The position numbers and the translations under genes are program-made. Shown here piece by piece: positions 1 to 9,212 of a stretch of DNA of 64,000 nucleotides; positions within the stretch are counted from its first letter, which is position 1; each line of letters opens with the position of its first letter. This DNA is from CAVTRI01 sp963737075 (GTDB taxonomy: Bacteria > Actinomycetota > Acidimicrobiia > Acidimicrobiales > Palsa-688), in assembly GCA_963737075.1 (NCBI GenBank), contig CAVTRI010000001.1:124001-188000 (forward strand). The letters are read 5' to 3'. The notes beneath the pieces are model-generated. The model saw only the letters and a list, made by a program, of their open reading frames with translations. It had not been told where the DNA came from and did no database searches.

Positions 1-178
1 GTGCGACGTGGTGGGCCACCCCGACTGCGGTCGCGGCCTGGTCCCGCCCGACCGGCGCGTCCTGAGCGACGACGTAGCGGTAGAGGGCGCGGCGGGTGGG
101 GTCGTCCAGGGCGGCGATCGCGGTGACCGCGGCCTGCTGTTCGACGTCCGAATGCTCGTCGCCTGCGGGTGGGTCCAC
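1..178 (-). CDS. Helix-turn-helix (ArsR/MarR-like) transcriptional regulator, N-terminal fragment
   Basis: Reads leftward off the window edge, so only about 59 residues are visible. The start is GTG at 178, preceded on the minus strand by a GAGGACGAGG ribosome site. The visible part contains LDDPTRRALYRYV followed by APVGRDQAA, the helix pattern seen at the beginning of actinobacterial winged-helix regulators of the ArsR/MarR type (established family resemblance). The DNA-recognition helix and any effector domain lie outside the window. It is divergent from the transaldolase gene and an 18-bp inverted repeat lies between them, so it may regulate itself and the transaldolase (inference). Confidence 0.65.
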   Translation of the reverse strand, partial: MDPPAGDEHSDVEQQAAVTAIAALDDPTRRALYRYVVAQDAPVGRDQAATAVGVAHHVA

Positions 179-220
179 GTGGCCTCGTCCTCTATGAGGG
201 TCTTGAGCTTCTATATGAGA

Positions 221-238
221 GTGTAGTATCATCTACAC
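221..238. promoter_or_regulatory. Inverted repeat GTGTAG-N6-CTACAC, candidate operator
   Basis: A perfect 6-bp inverted repeat (GTGTAG tatcat CTACAC) lies in an AT-rich island inside the 149-bp gap between a divergent HTH regulator and the transaldolase. On the minus strand a TTGACG hexamer (243 to 238) adjoins it, so the dyad would sit in the spacer of a leftward promoter; no good -10 is obvious. A binding site for the adjacent regulator is inferred from position only. Confidence 0.4.
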
Positions 239-327
239 GTCAAGTCCAGTCGCCCTCCGCCGGTCGACGCCGAGCGGTTGGCGTCCTTCACCGATGGAGA
301 TGCGATGCGACGAAGGACCTACAGCCG

Positions 328-1434
328 ATGACCAAGCTTCAGCAGCTCTACGAAGAACAGGACCAAAGCCCGTGGCTGGACAATCTCAGCCGGCCCTATC
401 TCAGAGACGGCACCCTCGCCCAGCTGATCGGGGACGGCATTCGGGGCGTCACGGCAAACCCGACGATCTTCGCCAAAGCGATCGAGGGCTCGGACGCCTA
501 CGACGAGCAATTCGGCGGGCTTATTGGCGGCGGCTGCCCGACCGCTGACGCCTACTGGCGACTGGTCATCGACGACATCACCAACGCATCGAAACTCCTC
601 CGCCCGGTCTTCGACTCCAGTCGCGGTCGAGACGGTTTCGTCTCCCTCGAAGTCGCCCCCGAGCTCGCCCACGACACTCAGGCCACCGTTGCCGCCGCCG
701 GCGAGCTGCACGCGCGGATCAACCAGCCGAATCTGTTTGTCAAGATTCCCGCCACCCCCGAAGGGGTGCCCGCCATTCAGGCCATGGTCAGCGAAGGCCG
801 CAACATCAACGTCACCTTGATCTTCTCCCTCACCCGTTATCAGCAGGTTGTGGAGGCTTATCTCACCGGGCTCGAACGGTTCGCCGGGCGCGGCGGCGAC
901 CCGGCGACCGTGCACAGCGTCGCCTCCTTCTTCGTCAGCCGAGTGGACACCGAAGTAGACGGCAGGCTCGACAGACTCGGGACCGACGATGCCCACGCGC
1001 TGCGCGGACAAGCAGCCGTCGCCCAGGCCAAACTCGCCTATCGGCTCTTCCAGGAGCGATTCGCCGGGAGCCGCTGGCAGGCACTGGCCGACCGCGGTGC
1101 CCACCGGCAGCGACCCCTGTGGGCGTCGACGTCGATCAAGGACCCGACCTACCCCGACACCCTGTATGTAGACAGCCTCATCGGACCCGACACCATCAAC
1201 ACGCTCCCCGAAGCCACCATCGCCGCGTTCGAGGACCATGGCACAGTCGGCCGGACGATCGACACCGATATCGACTCTTGCGTCGAGGTCATGAACCAGC
1301 TCAACCGGCTTGGCATCGGTATGGACGACGTCGGCGACACCCTCGAACACGACGGTGTCGCCAGCTTTCATGCATCCTTCGCGCACGTGCTCGCCGCCCT
1401 CGAAGACAAAGCCGCCCGGCTGGCTCGGCGCTGA
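328..1434 (+). CDS. tal: Transaldolase
   Basis: Transaldolase of the non-oxidative pentose phosphate pathway, moving a dihydroxyacetone unit between sugar phosphates in the cytoplasm. The 368-residue length fits the actinobacterial and cyanobacterial long form. Visible signatures are VTANPTIF near residue 37, SLEVAPELA for the strand with catalytic acids, and LFVKIPATPEG, whose lysine is the Schiff-base residue. The reading frame stays open upstream to 169, but ATG at 328 with GAAGGA about ten bases before it matches the usual family start (TKLQQLYEEQDQSPWLDN). No glucose-6-phosphate dehydrogenase or transketolase gene is beside it, so it stands alone here. Confidence 0.93.
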   Translation: MTKLQQLYEEQDQSPWLDNLSRPYLRDGTLAQLIGDGIRGVTANPTIFAKAIEGSDAYDEQFGGLIGGGCPTADAYWRLVIDDITNASKLLRPVFDSSRGRDGFVSLEVAPELAHDTQATVAAAGELHARINQPNLFVKIPATPEGVPAIQAMVSEGRNINVTLIFSLTRYQQVVEAYLTGLERFAGRGGDPATVHSVASFFVSRVDTEVDGRLDRLGTDDAHALRGQAAVAQAKLAYRLFQERFAGSRWQALADRGAHRQRPLWASTSIKDPTYPDTLYVDSLIGPDTINTLPEATIAAFEDHGTVGRTIDTDIDSCVEVMNQLNRLGIGMDDVGDTLEHDGVASFHASFAHVLAALEDKAARLARR

Positions 1435-1462
1435 TGTCGCTCATCACGCCGTTCACGGTTGC

Positions 1463-1933
1463 CTATCCGGGCGACCGACGCGACTGACCCTCCAGCTCGG
1501 TGAGGCGGCGGCGCAGTTCGATCTCTTTGGCTCGCCGTTCGGTCACGTCGCGCAAGATGGCGCCCACATAGGCCACGGCATCCCCACTGCGGACGAGGAC
1601 GACGGTGAACTCGACGGAGATGGTACGGCCGTCACGGGTCACAGCCGGGACAGCCAACAGATCAGATGCCGCGTACTTGCTGGTCCCGGTGGCGATCGCA
1701 TGATGGAATGCATTCCAGTGCCGCTCGCGCAGCCTTTCCGGGATGATCAGGTCCAGGCTGGTGCCCAACGCGTCATGGTCCGAATATCCGAAGATCCGCT
1801 GCGCTCCCGTGTTCCAGTAGGTGACCAGACCGTTGACGTCGACCACGATGACGGCATCGGAGGCGGCGTCCACGACCTGCGCGAGGAGGTCAGCCACACC
1901 GGATGTCTCCATTCCTCTGAGATTAGTGCCCAA
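1463..1933 (-). CDS. Single PAS-domain protein
   Basis: A 156-residue protein that is almost entirely one PAS domain. Residues from about 15 to 135 contain the typical PAS core (AVIVVDVNGLVTYWN, then a GYS turn and LIIPERLRERHW), ending in a PAC-like RDVTERRAKE helix that continues as a short charged coil. There is no kinase, GGDEF, HTH or membrane segment. It probably acts as a small-ligand or redox sensor that docks on a partner (inference). The longest start is TTG at 1933; ATG at 1912 is possible, but its AGAGGA is too close to it. It is divergent from the nitronate monooxygenase gene. Confidence 0.8.
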   Translation of the reverse strand: MGTNLRGMETSGVADLLAQVVDAASDAVIVVDVNGLVTYWNTGAQRIFGYSDHDALGTSLDLIIPERLRERHWNAFHHAIATGTSKYAASDLLAVPAVTRDGRTISVEFTVVLVRSGDAVAYVGAILRDVTERRAKEIELRRRLTELEGQSRRSPG

Positions 1934-1995
1934 GCAGAGACCATCCCGGAGGGGGCACCAGGCGCACGATGGGCCGGCGGGGGAACAATGTGGTG

Positions 1996-2931
1996 ATGGA
2001 AACCGGGTTCACGCGCCTTGTGGGTTGCCGCCTACCGCTCCAGCAGGCCGGCATGGGTGGCACCGCCACGCCCGACCTCGCGGTGGGGGTGGCCGAAGCC
2101 GGCGCCCTGGGCATGTTGGGGCTGGCTGCGCTTCCGCCCGATGCGGTTATCGCCGCGGTCCAAGCCGTGGCCACCCGCACGTCGTGTCCGTTCGGTGTGA
2201 ACTTCTTGATGCCGTTCCTGAACAGGGAAGCCGTGACGGCGGCGGCCGGTCGCGCCCGGGTGATCGAGTTCTTCTACGGTGATCCCGACCCGGATCTGGT
2301 GGCATTGGCTCACGGGGCTGGTTCGCTTGTCAGCTGGCAGGTGGGCTCGATCGACGAGGCACGGGCGGCGGCAGATGCAGGATGTGACCTCGTCGTTGCG
2401 CAGGGCGTGGAGGCCGGCGGTCACATACGGGGCGAGGTCGGACTTCTTCCACTCCTCGAAGGCATCCTCGAGGTCGTCAACGTTCCCGTGGTGGCTGCCG
2501 GCGGGTTGGGCACGGCCCGCGGCGTGGCGGCCGTGCTGGCCGCAGGCGCTTCGGCTGCCCGTGTAGGAACGAGATTCCTGGCGGCTCACGAGGCCGACGT
2601 CCACCCCGAATATCTGGATGCGCTCATACGTGCCCGGGCCGACCACACCGTGTTGACCACCACGTTCTCCAACCTGTGGCCCGACGCGCCCCACCGCGTC
2701 CTGCGGTCCTGCGTGAGCGCCGCGCTCGAGCTCCAGGACGACCCTGTCGCGGTGACAGAGCCGGCACCGGGCCTGAAGGTTCCTGTCTCTCGCCTGTCGC
2801 CGCCGTCTCCCGGTCGGTCAACCACCGGGCACGTGGAAGCCATGGCGCACTATGCCGGACAGTCGGTCGAGCATGTGCAGCGCGCGATGTCTGCAGCAGA
2901 GATAGTCGCCGAACTCACCGCGGGACTCTGA
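1996..2931 (+). CDS. Nitronate monooxygenase family FMN enzyme (2-nitropropane dioxygenase-like)
   Basis: A 311-residue TIM-barrel flavoprotein of the nitronate monooxygenase family. FMN-dependent oxidation of alkyl nitronates is the activity known for characterised members; many homologues have unknown substrates. Features are an N-terminal LPLQQAGMGG strand, VVAQGVEAGGHIRG in the middle, and VPVVAAGGLGTARG plus AARVGTRFLAAHEA forming the phosphate and FMN site. ATG at 1996 is chosen over the upstream 1969 ATG because GGGGGA lies 8-13 bases before it and the first codons then match the family start. The C-terminal lid is complete. Its neighbours give no pathway clue. Confidence 0.88.
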   Translation: METGFTRLVGCRLPLQQAGMGGTATPDLAVGVAEAGALGMLGLAALPPDAVIAAVQAVATRTSCPFGVNFLMPFLNREAVTAAAGRARVIEFFYGDPDPDLVALAHGAGSLVSWQVGSIDEARAAADAGCDLVVAQGVEAGGHIRGEVGLLPLLEGILEVVNVPVVAAGGLGTARGVAAVLAAGASAARVGTRFLAAHEADVHPEYLDALIRARADHTVLTTTFSNLWPDAPHRVLRSCVSAALELQDDPVAVTEPAPGLKVPVSRLSPPSPGRSTTGHVEAMAHYAGQSVEHVQRAMSAAEIVAELTAGL

Positions 2932-2953
2932 CGCCCGATCTGAGACGAGTCGG

Positions 2954-3196
2954 TTACCACTCCTTGGGGAGGAAGTGGTGGAGGCGGATCGTGGAATGAT
3001 GCGTCAGAAGTGGATGGCGACAATAGGCACACGTCGACACAGCTGCCGTCGACGCCGGTACGAGATGTCCGCACGCGCGGCAGCGTCTGAGGCGGAGACA
3101 GCCCGTGACGCCGAGCAGTCCCACGATGGCCATCCAGCAGGTGGCGGCGAGTACGGCTAGTGCTAATACCCCTCCCACTACTTCGAGGGCGAGCAT
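2954..3196 (-). CDS. Small membrane protein with C-terminal zinc ribbon
   Basis: An 80-residue protein. Residues 1-32 form one hydrophobic helix (EVVGGVLALAVLAATCWMAIVG), followed by a basic patch and two CxxC pairs (CRAC near 39 and CAYC near 56) that look like a zinc ribbon on the cytoplasmic side. The start is firm: AAGGAGGG sits seven bases before ATG at 3196. A TATACT -10-like box lies at 3240-3235 on the minus strand. It is divergent from narG, so it might share control with the nitrate reductase operon, but I recognise no family and assign no function. Confidence 0.7.
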   Translation of the reverse strand: MLALEVVGGVLALAVLAATCWMAIVGLLGVTGCLRLRRCRACGHLVPASTAAVSTCAYCRHPLLTHHSTIRLHHFLPKEW

Positions 3197-3234
3197 CTCG
3201 GTTCCCTCCTTCGGCACGACCCACGACCAAGACC

Positions 3235-3240
3235 AGTATA
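3235..3240 (-). promoter_or_regulatory. Candidate -10 box (TATACT) for the zinc-ribbon gene
   Basis: TATACT on the minus strand lies 39 bases before the ATG of the small zinc-ribbon gene, within an unusually AT-rich stretch (3235-3260). The expected -35 position (GAGCAT) is poor, so an activator may be needed. The same 160-bp gap must also contain the narG promoter; a weak TTCATG (3303) and TTAGGA (3327) pair is the best plus-strand candidate seen. Confidence 0.35.
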
Positions 3241-3358
3241 TCGTAACACGAGATTTAATGCTCGTCGCCCGGGAATCGCTGACGGTGCGTATCACGCCCG
3301 ACTTCATGGGTACAGCATCGGCGGACTTAGGATTGGGCGACTCAACCGGGGGAGGGTA

Positions 3359-6300
3359 ATGGCCAGACCGGAGAGCAGGCTTGGCGACAGTGGGCTGGTG
3401 CGCCCGCTGCGTTACCTCCAGCGGGGGGAGATCTCGGCCGACGACCGCCAGGTGCACCGCCGGGGCGGGCGGGATGCGGAGGCCTTCTACCGGGACCGAT
3501 GGCGGCACGACAAGGTGGTGCGCTCGACCCACGGCGTCAACTGCACCGGCTCATGCTCGTGGCGGGTGTTCGTGAAGGACGGCATCATCACCTGGGAGAC
3601 CCAGGCCGTGGACTACCCGTCCGTCGGGCCGGACTCGCCGGAGTACGAGCCCCGGGGCTGTCCGCGGGGGGCGTCATTTTCGTGGTACACGTACTCCCCG
3701 GCGCGGCTTCGCTACCCGTACGTCCGGGGCGTTTTGCTGGAGCTGTACCGGGAGGCCAAGGCCCGCCTCGGTGACCCCGTGCTGGCGTGGGCGGATCTGA
3801 CCGGCGACCCCGAACGCGCCCGCCGTTACAAAGCCGCCCGCGGGCGCGGCGGCTTCGTGCGTGCCTCCTGGCCTGAGGTCCTGGAACTGATCGCCGCCGC
3901 CCACGTTCACACGGTGGCTGCCTACGGACCCGACCGCACCGCCGGGTTCACGGTGATCCCTGCCATGTCGATGGCGTCGTATGGTGCCGGCACCCGCTTC
4001 TACTCCCTGCTCGGGGGCACGATCCTGTCGTTCTACGACTGGTACGCGGACCTGCCCGTTGCTTCCCCGCAGACCTTCGGTGACCAGACCGACGTCCCCG
4101 AGTCGGCCGACTGGTGGAACGCCTCCTATCTCATCGTGTGGGGGACCAACCTGCCGATCACCCGCACGCCGGACGCCCATTTCATGGTCGAAGCCCGGTA
4201 CCGGGGCCAGAAGGTGGTCGTCGTCTCGCCTGACTATTCCGACCACACCAAGTTCGCCGACGACTGGCTGGCGGCGAATCCCGGGACCGACGGCGCGCTC
4301 GCCATGGCCATGGGGCACGTCATCTTGACCGAGTGCTACCGGGACCGGCTCGTCCCCCGTTTCGCCGAGTACGCCCGCACCTACACCGACTTGCCGTTCC
4401 TCGTCACCTTGCGCGAGCGAGGCGACGGCTGGGTGCCCGACCACTTCCTCACCGCCGCCGACCTCGGTGACCAGGCTGAGCAGGCGACGTGGAAAACCGT
4501 CGTCCTCGACGAGGGCACGGGCGCACCGACGGTACCCAACGGCTCGATCGGCTTTCGCTGGGCCGACGACGGCGTCGGCCGCTGGAACCTGCGACTCGAC
4601 GATGTCACACCGGCGTTGACCGTGCACGGCCGCGACGGCTGGCGTCCGCTCCCGCTCGACCTGCCGCGCTTCGATATCGGCGAGGGGGACCACGGAGGAG
4701 TGTTGCGTCGCGGCGTTCCCGCATTGGAGATCGGGGGCCGGTGGGTGACCACGGTGCTCGACCTGATGATGGCTCACTATGGCGTCGGCCGCGACGGCCT
4801 GCCGGGAGACTGGCCGGCCGGCTTTGAGGACGCCGATATCCCGTACACCCCCGCCTGGCAAGAAGCGATCACCTCGGTGCCGGCGGCCGCCGCGATCCGG
4901 GTGGCCCGGGAGTTCGCCCACAACGCTGAGCTGTCGGGCGGGCGGTCGATGATCGCCATGGGGGCCGGCACCAACCACTGGTACCACTCCGACCAGATCT
5001 ACCGGACGTTCCTGTCCATGCTGCTGCTGTGTGGGTGCGAAGGGGTCAACGGGGGCGGATGGGCGCACTACGTCGGCCAGGAAAAGGTCCGGCCGCTGAC
5101 CGGCTGGTTCACGTTGGCGTTCGCGGCCGACTGGGTGCGGCCCACCCGGCACATGGCGGGCACGCCCTACTGGTACCTGGCGTCGGACCAGTGGCGCTAC
5201 GAGGGCAACCACGCCGACGCCCTGTCAAGCCCGCTCGGGGAGGGACGGTTCACGAGGCAGTCGGTCGCCGACCTGTACGCCTACGCCGCCCGCCAGGGGT
5301 GGCTCCCGTCCCATCCCGCCTTCGACGCCAACCCCCTCGACCTGGCCGAGCACGCCGAGCGGGCCGCCCAGGATGTCGGCGAGCACGTGGTGAGTGAGTT
5401 GCGGGCCGACCGGCTGCATTGGGCTGCCGCCGACCCCGACAACCCCGCCAACTTCCCTCGGGTGCTGACCGTGTGGCGCTCCAACCTCCTGGGATCGTCG
5501 GGCAAGGGTCACGAGTACTTCCTCCGCCATCTGCTCGGCGCCGGTGACGCCGCCACCGCCGGCGAGTCGCCACCCGAGGCCCGTCCCCGGGATGTGGTGT
5601 GGAGAGATCCTCCGCCTCACGGCAAGCTCGACCTCCTGGTGGCGATCGACTTCCGGATGACGTCGACCGGCATCTTCGCGGACGTGGCGTTGCCAGCCGC
5701 GACCTGGTACGAGAAGCACGACCTGTCGAGCACAGACATGCACCCGTTCGTGCACAGCTTCAACCCAGCGATCGCCCCTCCGTGGGAGGCCCGCAGCGAC
5801 TTCGAGATCTTCTCCGAGCTCTCTGCCCAGGTGGCGCGCCTGGCTGAAGGACACCTGGGCGTGCGCCGGGACGTGATGGCCGTCCCGTTGCTGCACGACA
5901 CACCTGACGAGTGCGGTCAGCCTGGCGGCCGTGCCCTCGACTGGGCGGCGGGGGAGCGCGAGGCGGTGCCGGGCCGTACCATGCCGCGCCTGGTTGTCGT
6001 CGAGCGCGACTACCCGCGTCTCGCAGAGCATTTCTCCGCCCTGGGACCGTTGGTCGACAGGCTGGGGGCGACGACCAAGGGTGTGCCCATCCCGATCGGC
6101 GACGAGGTCGGGTATCTCCGCTCGCGGAACGGGACCATCCGCACGGGGGTGGCGGCCGGCCGGCCACGTATCGACCGGGACGACCTCTTCTGCGAAGCCA
6201 TTTTGGCCCTCTCGGGCACGACAAACGGCCGGCTGGCGGTGGCGGGATTCGAAGCGCTGGAGAAACGGACGGGGACCGAGTTGGCCGACCTCGCGCACGA

Positions 6301-7039
6301 ACGGGCCGGGGACCGCATCACCTTCGCCGACACCGTCACCCAGCCGAGGTCGGTGATCTGCTCCCCGGAGTGGTCCGGCTGCGAGTCCGAGCGTCGCCGT
6401 TACTCGCCGTTCACCATCAACGTCGAGCGCCTCAAACCGTGGCACACCTTGACCGGGCGGCAGCAGTTCCTCGTCGATCACGATTGGATGGCAGAGCTGG
6501 GCGAGATGTTGCCGACCTACCGGCCGCCGCTCGGCATCGCCGCTACCTTCGGCGACCAGCGCCGGGCCGACCTGGACGGCCCGCAGCTGGTCGCCCGGTT
6601 CCTCACCCCGCACTCGAAATGGTCGATCCACTCCGAGTATCAGGACAACCTGCACATGCTCAACCTGTTCCGGGGCGGCCCGGTGATCTGGCTCAACCAC
6701 CTCGACGCCAGCCGGATCGGCGTGACCGACAACGACTGGATCGAGGCCTACAACCGCAACGGTGTGACCGTCGCCCGAGCCGCCGTCAGCCACCGGATCC
6801 CGCCCGGTTCGGTGCTCATGTACCACGCCATCGATCGTCACCTGCAGATGCCGGTCGCGGAGGCCTCGGGTCTGCACGGCGGCACTGACAATTCCCTCAC
6901 CCGGGTAGTGATGAAGCCGACCCACATGATCGGCGGGTACGCCCAGCTGTCGTACGCCTTCAACTACCACGGGCCGACCGGGTCGCAGCGCGACGAGCTG
7001 GCCGTCATCCGCCGGCGGGCCCAGGAGGTGCAGTTCTGA
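3359..7039 (+). CDS. narG: Respiratory nitrate reductase, alpha (catalytic) subunit
   Basis: Molybdenum (bis-MGD) catalytic subunit that reduces nitrate to nitrite on the cytoplasmic face of the membrane, working with NarH and NarI. It has 1226 residues, normal for the family. The N-terminal FS0 iron-sulfur site shows His58 in HGVNC, Cys62, Cys66 and Cys101. The molybdenum ligand region reads YDWYADLP with the aspartate near 227. The C-terminal part has the typical RGGPVIWLN and GGYAQLSYAFNY blocks. ATG at 3359 follows GGAGGG directly. The stop overlaps narH by one base, so translation is probably coupled. The N-terminus has no twin-arginine export signal, as expected for this cytoplasm-facing type. 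Confidence 0.97.
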   Translation: MARPESRLGDSGLVRPLRYLQRGEISADDRQVHRRGGRDAEAFYRDRWRHDKVVRSTHGVNCTGSCSWRVFVKDGIITWETQAVDYPSVGPDSPEYEPRGCPRGASFSWYTYSPARLRYPYVRGVLLELYREAKARLGDPVLAWADLTGDPERARRYKAARGRGGFVRASWPEVLELIAAAHVHTVAAYGPDRTAGFTVIPAMSMASYGAGTRFYSLLGGTILSFYDWYADLPVASPQTFGDQTDVPESADWWNASYLIVWGTNLPITRTPDAHFMVEARYRGQKVVVVSPDYSDHTKFADDWLAANPGTDGALAMAMGHVILTECYRDRLVPRFAEYARTYTDLPFLVTLRERGDGWVPDHFLTAADLGDQAEQATWKTVVLDEGTGAPTVPNGSIGFRWADDGVGRWNLRLDDVTPALTVHGRDGWRPLPLDLPRFDIGEGDHGGVLRRGVPALEIGGRWVTTVLDLMMAHYGVGRDGLPGDWPAGFEDADIPYTPAWQEAITSVPAAAAIRVAREFAHNAELSGGRSMIAMGAGTNHWYHSDQIYRTFLSMLLLCGCEGVNGGGWAHYVGQEKVRPLTGWFTLAFAADWVRPTRHMAGTPYWYLASDQWRYEGNHADALSSPLGEGRFTRQSVADLYAYAARQGWLPSHPAFDANPLDLAEHAERAAQDVGEHVVSELRADRLHWAAADPDNPANFPRVLTVWRSNLLGSSGKGHEYFLRHLLGAGDAATAGESPPEARPRDVVWRDPPPHGKLDLLVAIDFRMTSTGIFADVALPAATWYEKHDLSSTDMHPFVHSFNPAIAPPWEARSDFEIFSELSAQVARLAEGHLGVRRDVMAVPLLHDTPDECGQPGGRALDWAAGEREAVPGRTMPRLVVVERDYPRLAEHFSALGPLVDRLGATTKGVPIPIGDEVGYLRSRNGTIRTGVAAGRPRIDRDDLFCEAILALSGTTNGRLAVAGFEALEKRTGTELADLAHERAGDRITFADTVTQPRSVICSPEWSGCESERRRYSPFTINVERLKPWHTLTGRQQFLVDHDWMAELGEMLPTYRPPLGIAATFGDQRRADLDGPQLVARFLTPHSKWSIHSEYQDNLHMLNLFRGGPVIWLNHLDASRIGVTDNDWIEAYNRNGVTVARAAVSHRIPPGSVLMYHAIDRHLQMPVAEASGLHGGTDNSLTRVVMKPTHMIGGYAQLSYAFNYHGPTGSQRDELAVIRRRAQEVQF

Positions 7040-8619
7040 TGAGGATCATGGCCCAAATGTGCATGGTCATGAACCTCGACAAGTGCATCGGCTGCCATAC
7101 CTGCACGGTGACATGCAAGCAGACATGGACGAATCGCCCCGGTACAGAGTACGTCTATTTCAACAATGTAGAAACGAAGCCAGGCCTCGGGTATCCCTCC
7201 CGCTACGAGGACCAGGATCAGTGGAAAGGGGGATGGACCCTCGACCGTAGAGGCCGCCTTCAACTGCGGAGCGGGAGCCGGCTACGGAGGCTCCTCAGCA
7301 TCTTCTACAACCCGGATCTGCCGACCATCGATGAGTACCACGACCCGTTCACCTACGACTACGCCGACCTCATCACAGCTCCCCCCGGACACGACGTCCC
7401 ATCGGTGTCAACCCGCTCCGCGCTCACGGGTCGGGAAATGAACCCGGGTTGGGGTGCCAACTGGGAGGATGACCTGGCTGGCGCCCCCGCGAGGGCGGCT
7501 GCCGACCCCAACATCGTGGCTTTGGGAGAGCAGGTGCGGCTCGACTTCGAGTCGGTGTTCATGTTCTACCTGCCGCGGATTTGCGAGCACTGCCTCAACC
7601 CGTCGTGCGTGGCGTCGTGCCCATCGGGGGCCATGTACAAGCGAGCGGAGGACGGCATCGTCCTCGTGGACGAGGACCGGTGCCGGGGCTGGCGGTTTTG
7701 CGTTTCGGGGTGCCCCTACAAGAAGGTGTATTTCAACCATCTCACCGGCAAGGCGGAGAAATGCACGCTGTGCTTTCCTCGCATCGAGGCCGGCCAGCCC
7801 ACCATCTGCTCCGAGACGTGCGTCGGCCGTCTCCGGTACCTCGGTTTGGTGTTCTACGACGCAGACGCCGTGGCCGCGGCGGCTGCCGCTCACGATCCTC
7901 AGGACCTGTACGAGGCGCAGCTGTCGGTCTTTCTCGACCCCGCCGACCCGGCGGTCGCCGCGGAGGCCGAAGCGCAGGGGATTCCCCACGACTGGGTGCT
8001 GGCTGCCCGGCGGTCGCCGACGTACGCGCTGATCGCCCGCCACCGGGTCGCCCTGCCTCTCCATCCCGAGTACCGGACGATGCCGATGGTCTGGTATATC
8101 CCGCCGCTGTCGCCGGTGGCCGACGTCACCGCCTCCGCCGGCTACGACGAGACCACGACGGACGGGGTGTTCGGCGCCATCGACGCTCTGCGGATCCCCG
8201 TCCAGTACCTGGCGCAGCTGTTCACCGCTGGGCGGGCGGAACCGGTGCGCCGTGCGTTGCGCCGGCTGGCCATTGTCCGCACCGTTATGCGGGCCCAGCA
8301 GCTCGGCCAGCATCCTGGCGTCGACCTCGCGGCGGTCGGCCTCACCGAGGACGACGCCGAGGACCTGTTCCGGTTGCTGGCCATCGCGCGCTACGAGGAC
8401 CGCTACGTCGTGCCCCCCGCCCACGCCGAGGACGCCGGGCGCCTCCTCGCCCAGCACACGCTGTCCGGGTGCTCGCTCGAATCCGAAGGAGGTCCCGGGA
8501 TGGGCGGAGGCGGCCCCGGCGAGGCCTTTCACCTCCACCGCGACCGCGGGACCGACGCCGCGGTGACCGGCCGTGACCCGGCCGGGCGGCTTCACCTGCG
8601 GGTCGAGGGCACCCCATGA
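7039..8619 (+). CDS. narH: Respiratory nitrate reductase, beta (iron-sulfur) subunit
   Basis: Electron-transfer subunit carrying four iron-sulfur clusters between NarI haem and NarG. The 526 residues begin with CIGCHTCTVTCKQTW and later contain CEHCLNPSCVASCP, CRGWRFCVSGCPYKK and CTLC...C motifs. The tryptophan in CRGW replaces a cysteine, which is the known signature for the [3Fe-4S] cluster of NarH. ATG at 7039 overlaps the narG stop and has GGAGGTG upstream inside narG. Its end overlaps narJ by four bases (ATGA). The C-terminal 40 residues are glycine- and arginine-rich and probably flexible. Confidence 0.97.
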   Translation: MRIMAQMCMVMNLDKCIGCHTCTVTCKQTWTNRPGTEYVYFNNVETKPGLGYPSRYEDQDQWKGGWTLDRRGRLQLRSGSRLRRLLSIFYNPDLPTIDEYHDPFTYDYADLITAPPGHDVPSVSTRSALTGREMNPGWGANWEDDLAGAPARAAADPNIVALGEQVRLDFESVFMFYLPRICEHCLNPSCVASCPSGAMYKRAEDGIVLVDEDRCRGWRFCVSGCPYKKVYFNHLTGKAEKCTLCFPRIEAGQPTICSETCVGRLRYLGLVFYDADAVAAAAAAHDPQDLYEAQLSVFLDPADPAVAAEAEAQGIPHDWVLAARRSPTYALIARHRVALPLHPEYRTMPMVWYIPPLSPVADVTASAGYDETTTDGVFGAIDALRIPVQYLAQLFTAGRAEPVRRALRRLAIVRTVMRAQQLGQHPGVDLAAVGLTEDDAEDLFRLLAIARYEDRYVVPPAHAEDAGRLLAQHTLSGCSLESEGGPGMGGGGPGEAFHLHRDRGTDAAVTGRDPAGRLHLRVEGTP

Positions 8620-9212
8620 GACGGCCGTCGGCGCGTCTCGTCTTCGGCTGTGCCTCGGTACTGCTGGGTTATCCCGGCGACGACTTCGCGGCCGACCTCG
8701 ATGATGTGGCGGCTGCCGTCCGCCGCCTGCCGGCAGGGGCGACCCGGGACCGTTTGGAGCGCGTGCGGGCGTGGCTGGCCGCGTCGCCACCGGCTGAGTG
8801 CCGGGCCCGCTTCGTGGAGACGTTCGACTTCGACCGGCGGCGCACGCTGCACCTGACGTACTACCGCTACGGCGATACCCGTGATCGGGGCATGGCCCTG
8901 GCCGCGCTCGGGGCCGTCTACGGCCGGAGTGGGTTCCGTGTCATCGATGGCGAGCTGCCCGATTTCCTGCCCGGGCTCCTGGAGCTGGCCGCCGTTGCGC
9001 CGGAGGGTGGGGCGGTGCTGGTCTCGCATCGCGCCGACCTGGAAGTGCTCGAAGCGGCTCTTTCGGAGGCCGGCAGTCCGTACGCCGAGGTCCTGGCGGC
9101 CGTCACCGACGTCCTCGGCCGCCCGTCGCGGGCTGACCGGGACGCGGCCGCCCGATACCGGGCGGAGGGACCCCCGATTGAGCGGGTGGGCCTCGAGGGG
9201 TCACGACCGTGA
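8616..9212 (+). CDS. narJ: Nitrate reductase molybdenum cofactor assembly chaperone
   Basis: System-specific chaperone that binds apo-NarG and allows cofactor insertion before docking to NarI; it is not part of the final enzyme. It has 198 residues and is mostly helical. It carries the family block around residues 71-90 (LHLTYYRYGDTRDRGMA) and a later LPDFLPGLLELAA helix. It overlaps narH upstream and narI downstream by four bases each. The weakest-conserved member of the operon, but its position between narH and narI makes the call secure. Confidence 0.93.
   Translation: MRRPSARLVFGCASVLLGYPGDDFAADLDDVAAAVRRLPAGATRDRLERVRAWLAASPPAECRARFVETFDFDRRRTLHLTYYRYGDTRDRGMALAALGAVYGRSGFRVIDGELPDFLPGLLELAAVAPEGGAVLVSHRADLEVLEAALSEAGSPYAEVLAAVTDVLGRPSRADRDAAARYRAEGPPIERVGLEGSRP

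Noticed and set aside
319..1386. 355-residue minus-strand open frame covering transaldolase.
   Set aside because: Complement shadow of a firmly recognised gene in GC-rich DNA; no domain pattern.
3674..6970. Long minus-strand open frames (512 and 581 residues) across narG.
   Set aside because: Shadow frames caused by high GC at third positions; composition rich in Arg, Pro and Gly, and no motif.
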